Below, one piece after another: positions 60,520 through 64,000 of a stretch of 64,000 nt of DNA. How positions within the stretch are numbered: position 1 is the first letter of the stretch; each line of letters opens with the position of its first letter. Source of the stretch: Brachycybe producta (lineage: Eukaryota > Arthropoda > Diplopoda > Playtdesmida > Andrognathidae); assembly GCA_036925085.1 (NCBI GenBank), contig JAUPFP010000015.1, forward strand, positions 891,001 to 955,000. The letters are read 5' to 3'. The translations under genes were made by a program, and so were the position numbers. The notes under the pieces are model-generated. The model ran no database searches. It was not told where the DNA came from and was given only the letters and a program-made list of their open reading frames with translations.

Positions 60520-60828
60520 TTACTCTCGACTCATGAGACAAATACATATGTTGATAAAACAGACGGCTCTAGGAAGATTCTTATCTCTGCAATGTATTTT
60601 ACAATATATGTTACTGTGTATTAGACGATTACAACCTAAATGAAATCTTTCTTCATTTAAATGATCTATCGGAGATGAAGGCATTGCTAGAAGAAAAAAA
60701 ATTAGGAAATTATTGACCGAATATGACGATTTATTGTATTTCACAAGATTACAACCTTGCAATTGCAACTGAAACGTGTGGACAACAATCACAAAAAGAA
60801 ATGTTTTTGTATTAAGAAACGCAGCCAT
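60520..60828 (-). CDS. Defensin-like secreted peptide B (CS-alpha-beta type)
   Basis: Exons 60756-60828 and 60520-60686 join in phase 1 across a 69-bp intron to give 79 aa. Residues 9-25 are a signal core. Cysteines follow C43-x9-C53-x3-C57-x9-C67-x4-C72-x1-C74, the same plan as peptide A. Both genes share the junction codon, AMP after the intron, an ER before the mature part, and C-N-x-LIH after the first cysteine, so they are paralogues. Here the glycine of the gamma-core is lost (N70-I71-C72), and the mature part is less cationic than in A. A TTTTTTTTTCAG acceptor lies six bases before the ATG, and a GTAAGT donor near 60899 suggests a 5' UTR exon. Spacing to gene A's first exon is about 2.5 kb. 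Confidence 0.82.
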   Translation of the reverse strand: MAAFLNTKTFLFVIVVHTFQLQLQGCNLVKYNKSSYSVNNFLIFFLLAMPSSPIDHLNEERFHLGCNRLIHSNIYCKIHCRDKNLPRAVCFINICICLMSRE

Positions 60829-60909
60829 CTTGTTCTGAAAAAAAAATGTAAATGCAAATTTAGCAAGACAGTTTTAATTGTCAAATGGAATACTTACGAA
60901 TTTATTAAA

Positions 60910-61935
60910 TATTAAATTTATTAAGTGATTTCGTTTTCGTTTCAATTTCGTAATTTTAGTTAGCGAAGCAACCCGAAAACGTAAACGAAATCATTCACCT
61001 TTTACGGCGATTTGTGTGGTTATTTTTGACTAATTAATCGCCGCTAAACGTAGATTTTTTTAATTTTTATTGTTCTTTGCACTTAATATTCTTGTTTTAA
61101 TCGGAAATCTTTCATGTAGAGTCTTCTTTTTAAAATCTTTTTAAAACGATGTCGTTTTCCATCGAAGCGGTGGAAAAATGGCGTCGTTTTCAAGTTTCTC
61201 AAAACGGCGTTAAGAGCCTATATGTGTGACGCCATTTTGAATATTAGCAGATGACAATTATAGTTCCACTTTTCGCCGTTTAGTGGCGTTCCACAGCTAA
61301 GCCATTGAAACCAATGAGAAAGAGAAATTCCTATTTTAAAAATACATGGTTCAGGCAAATGTTTTGTTTTCTGCAACGAAAATTGTTATTTTCAAAATTC
61401 AAATTGCAATATGTACATAACAATATGGCTCATCTAGTGATACGTTGGTACAAATTTATAATTAGTTTTTCTATTTTTAATTTCGCTTAAAATCTCGTAT
61501 TTTTAGCCCATGTTAAATTCCTATTTAAAAATACATGGTTCACACAAATGTTTTGTTTTCTGCAACAAAAATTGTTATTTTCAAAATTCAAATTGCAATA
61601 TGTACATAACAATATTGCTCATCTAGTGATACGTTGGTACAAATTTATAATTAGTTTTTCTATTTTTAATTTCATTTTAAAATCTCGTATTTTTTAGCTC
61701 ATGTTAAATCCCATAGGCGACAAACGCTCCTCCGTTTATACATTTTATAGGATCAAACTTCCCACTAACCATAAGTTTCATGATACCCTAAAATTTGACC
61801 ACTAATTGTTATACGACTCAAATTACTCACCATTGTAGATCAAAAGTTGCTCTTCCTTTTTTCAGTAGTGCATATTTACCCAAAAAAGAGTCGTTATTAA
61901 AATATACCCACTTTTATCCATCGATAAGAGAGAAA
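60910..61935. repeat. Tandem duplication of a ~190-bp segment in gene-free DNA
   Basis: The segment starting TCCTATTT.AAAAATACATGG occurs at 61329 and 61519, about 95 percent alike over 180 bp. Sequence rich in TTTCGT words lies near 60925-60985 and again at 62080-62235 in inverted form, so the whole may be a ~1.3-kb transposon interior. Confidence 0.55.
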
Positions 61936-62020
61936 ATGGCGGACAAAAGTGTATCAAAATTGATTTTTTTGCCACATGTTGACGTCACAGCTACAGAAGC
62001 GCCTACATGCGAAGATTTTT
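61936..62020 (+). CDS. Candidate first coding exon, unknown protein
   Basis: ATG in the context GAGAAAATGGCGG opens 28 codons and one base before a strong GTAAGT donor. A CRE palindrome lies inside the exon (61980-61987). No acceptor-linked second exon was found. It may belong to a mobile element. Confidence 0.25.
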
Positions 62021-62239
62021 GTAAGTTTTTTTTCACTGTAGGCTCTTAAACCGCTTCTGCGCATGCGCGTTTATTTCGTTTCTACGAAATCCAACTACGA
62101 AATAATTTTATAATTTCGTAAAGAAATGCCTCATTTCGTACGAAATCTTTGTGTTGTAACGAAAATCAGCCGGAAATGACGTCAAAATAATGGATTTCGT
62201 AAATAAATTTATTTCGTACGAAATTTCGCTAAGTCCCTA

Positions 62240-63760
62240 ATAATTACCTTGTTTAGCGATAGCAAAAACAGATTTGATAACGACTTGAACTGTTTGATGT
62301 GTTCAATACATTTACATCCTCATTTCAAACGCGTGTTGGTTTTATAATCTTTTATTCATTTGGTTTCATCCATACAATGAAAACATACCACACTTATCTA
62401 CTATAAATACGTCAATCGTACATACATGTAAACGTCATAATGTGCGTCTACTTGTTAAAAATACGTTCCTTTGTTCGCGTTCTGACCTCTTGAGGTACAG
62501 TGGATGTTAGGGGGGTGGACTAGGGACATGGCCCCCACATCCTGAAGCGGGCCACCAGGCCAGTATCTTCGGTGGGCCCCTCTACCTACCACTAAGGTTA
62601 AAGGCAGCGTCTTGCTATACAGGATTTAGGATAAAATAAGTCAGTTTAAATGATGACACAAAAGTAATAAGTTATATTTATAAAAAAAAAACTAGATGGA
62701 TTTACATACTAAAAACTTACAATAATAAAAAATTATCTCAAACGTATATTTTCTAGGTTTTGTCGACGCAAATTTTTCAATTACTTCAGTAAAATCAACT
62801 TGCTTAGCTAAATAATTTTCGATGCACAAAATTGTCAAAAGTCAATATTATATAAAGTCGCTTTTTGTCTTGTATTCATCTCACTTAGCTGGCCGCCCCA
62901 CCACGCCGGGCCCCCAGGTTAGAGCTCTGTCAGCCCCCCTCCCTTGTGGTGGCCATGACCAGCGAAAAAAACGGCCTGGGAAAAATTATTTATCCGGTCT
63001 TAAGGTGTAGGCCTATATGGATTTCCGTACAACTAATGGTGAATTTAAACAAATACCAGTAGTAAAATTTACAAGAAAAAAAAATACGTAAATCACAAAT
63101 ACTGTATAAATGGACAATCTGTACCTAAAGCCTATGAGAGTCTTCATGCAGTCCTGTCCAAAAGTGTTAAATCGTGAATGTTTTCGATAGGTAAATTGGT
63201 ATTTCAGGTAGACAGTGGTAGTTTACTGTCTTTTTCTTGGGCTTGCATAATTAAATGCTCCAAATTTTCTGCAATGGACCATGTTTCTTTTTTTTTCTTT
63301 GTTGAAATTGCATTTATTCTTTTATTACCTATTTTAGCCTCTATGTGAATTATTTAACATTTCAAGAACTTATAACAAAACCGAATAGAATTTATCATCT
63401 CTTAGTAAGAGTAAGCAAGATCTAGTTGTTAGGATGGTACTCATATTTGAGAAGAAAAGGCCAAAACGAAGCGCACGTGTGAAGCTACGAATTTAAATTA
63501 AGAAATAAAGTTTTGTTTATTAATTCAGAACAATTGAGATTGAAATAAGATTCCAAGGACCCTATATAACTAATAGAGGTTCCCCTTCAACTAGCTTTTG
63601 GAAGACCAAAACCGCACAAAAACTAGGTAAATTGTTTAGTTACGACAGATGGCAAAGATAATCACTTTCAGATAAAAAAAACAAACAGCCCACTTTCCAA
63701 TGCATCACCTTTTGTAGGAGTGCATTTAGCAACTCTCACTCTGTATATAACTGAATAAAT
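62240..63760. other. Right-end region with GC-rich patches, no gene supported
   Basis: GC-rich patches at 62505-62590 and 62888-62965 share GGCC.CC and CCAGG words and may be the ends of one element. The remaining sequence has no supported exon. Confidence 0.35.
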
Positions 63761-63763
63761 GTA

Positions 63764-63789
63764 AGCCCGTGTGGCTGTCCACACGGGCT
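63764..63789. repeat. 11-bp perfect hairpin with a nearby third arm
   Basis: AGCCCGTGTGG and CCACACGGGCT flank a 4-nt loop, and GCCCGTGTGGAC recurs at about 63803-63814. GC content is far above the surroundings. No T-run follows, so it is not a Pol III or bacterial-type terminator. Confidence 0.6.
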
Positions 63790-64000
63790 GGACCCGGGCA
63801 GGGCCCGTGTGGACAGATGCATGTTCAAAAGCTGAACAAACTCACTGTTATTAGATAACTATTATTTATATACGCTATATTTATTATGGTTAATGAACCT
63901 CACTGTAGTAATAAAGGTAAATTCTTAACTCTCTTTGTGAATCCATAAAATAATAATTATCTTATTTAAGAGGCTAGATACATCGTTTAATTCGAAATTT

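Noticed and set aside
1-64000. CRISPR arrays, bacterial operons or ribosome binding sites
   Set aside because: The genes are spliced and animal-like; regular repeats here are direct minisatellites without unique spacers.

Overview
The window is animal nuclear DNA, very AT-rich. It holds two complete spliced housekeeping genes, RRM1 and LIAS, with many short GT-AG introns (often 60-200 bp). It also holds a pair of short secreted cysteine-rich genes with the CS-alpha-beta (defensin-type) spacing, several MITE families, a solo LTR, a decayed LINE and an unusual number of minisatellites. The genes and the defensin scaffold suggest an invertebrate. I cannot fix the phylum from sequence alone.

Layout. 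0-1.3 kb: two overlapping minus-strand frames. One is a spliced gene with a PC4-like ssDNA-binding fold; the other is a two-zinc-finger frame running off the left edge. Their TATA/CCAAT promoter is backed by a CCAAT-bearing 32-bp array. 1.76-3.09 kb: four units of a ~306-314 bp tandem repeat. 3-28.6 kb: mostly gene-free AT-rich DNA with MITEs (including a hAT element inserted in an older palindromic MITE), telomere-like CCTAA repeats and a 796-bp solo LTR inserted in them. 28.6-34.5 kb: RRM1 (minus strand, 18 coding exons, 788 aa) with two E2F-type sites upstream. 35-37 kb: two MITEs. 37-48.5 kb: at least seven different tandem arrays, MITEs, and scattered candidate exons of an unrecognised minus-strand gene or genes. 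50.5-52.5 kb: LIAS (minus strand, 11 exons, 387 aa). 53.2 kb: a candidate plus-strand first exon facing LIAS. 56.3-60.9 kb: two paralogous defensin-like genes (minus strand) sharing intron position and phase, with a LINE remnant in the long intron of one. 61-64 kb: a duplicated 190-bp segment, GC-rich patches and a strong hairpin.

Functionally the window is a mix. RRM1 makes deoxynucleotides and carries cell-cycle (E2F) promoter motifs. LIAS makes lipoyl cofactor in mitochondria. The defensin-like pair is a small secreted-peptide cluster, probably innate immune. The left-edge pair looks like part of a large DNA-virus-like mobile element. All exon models were built by reading splice signals and protein similarity by eye. 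The RRM1, LIAS and defensin-like models close in frame with a length divisible by three, which is strong internal support.
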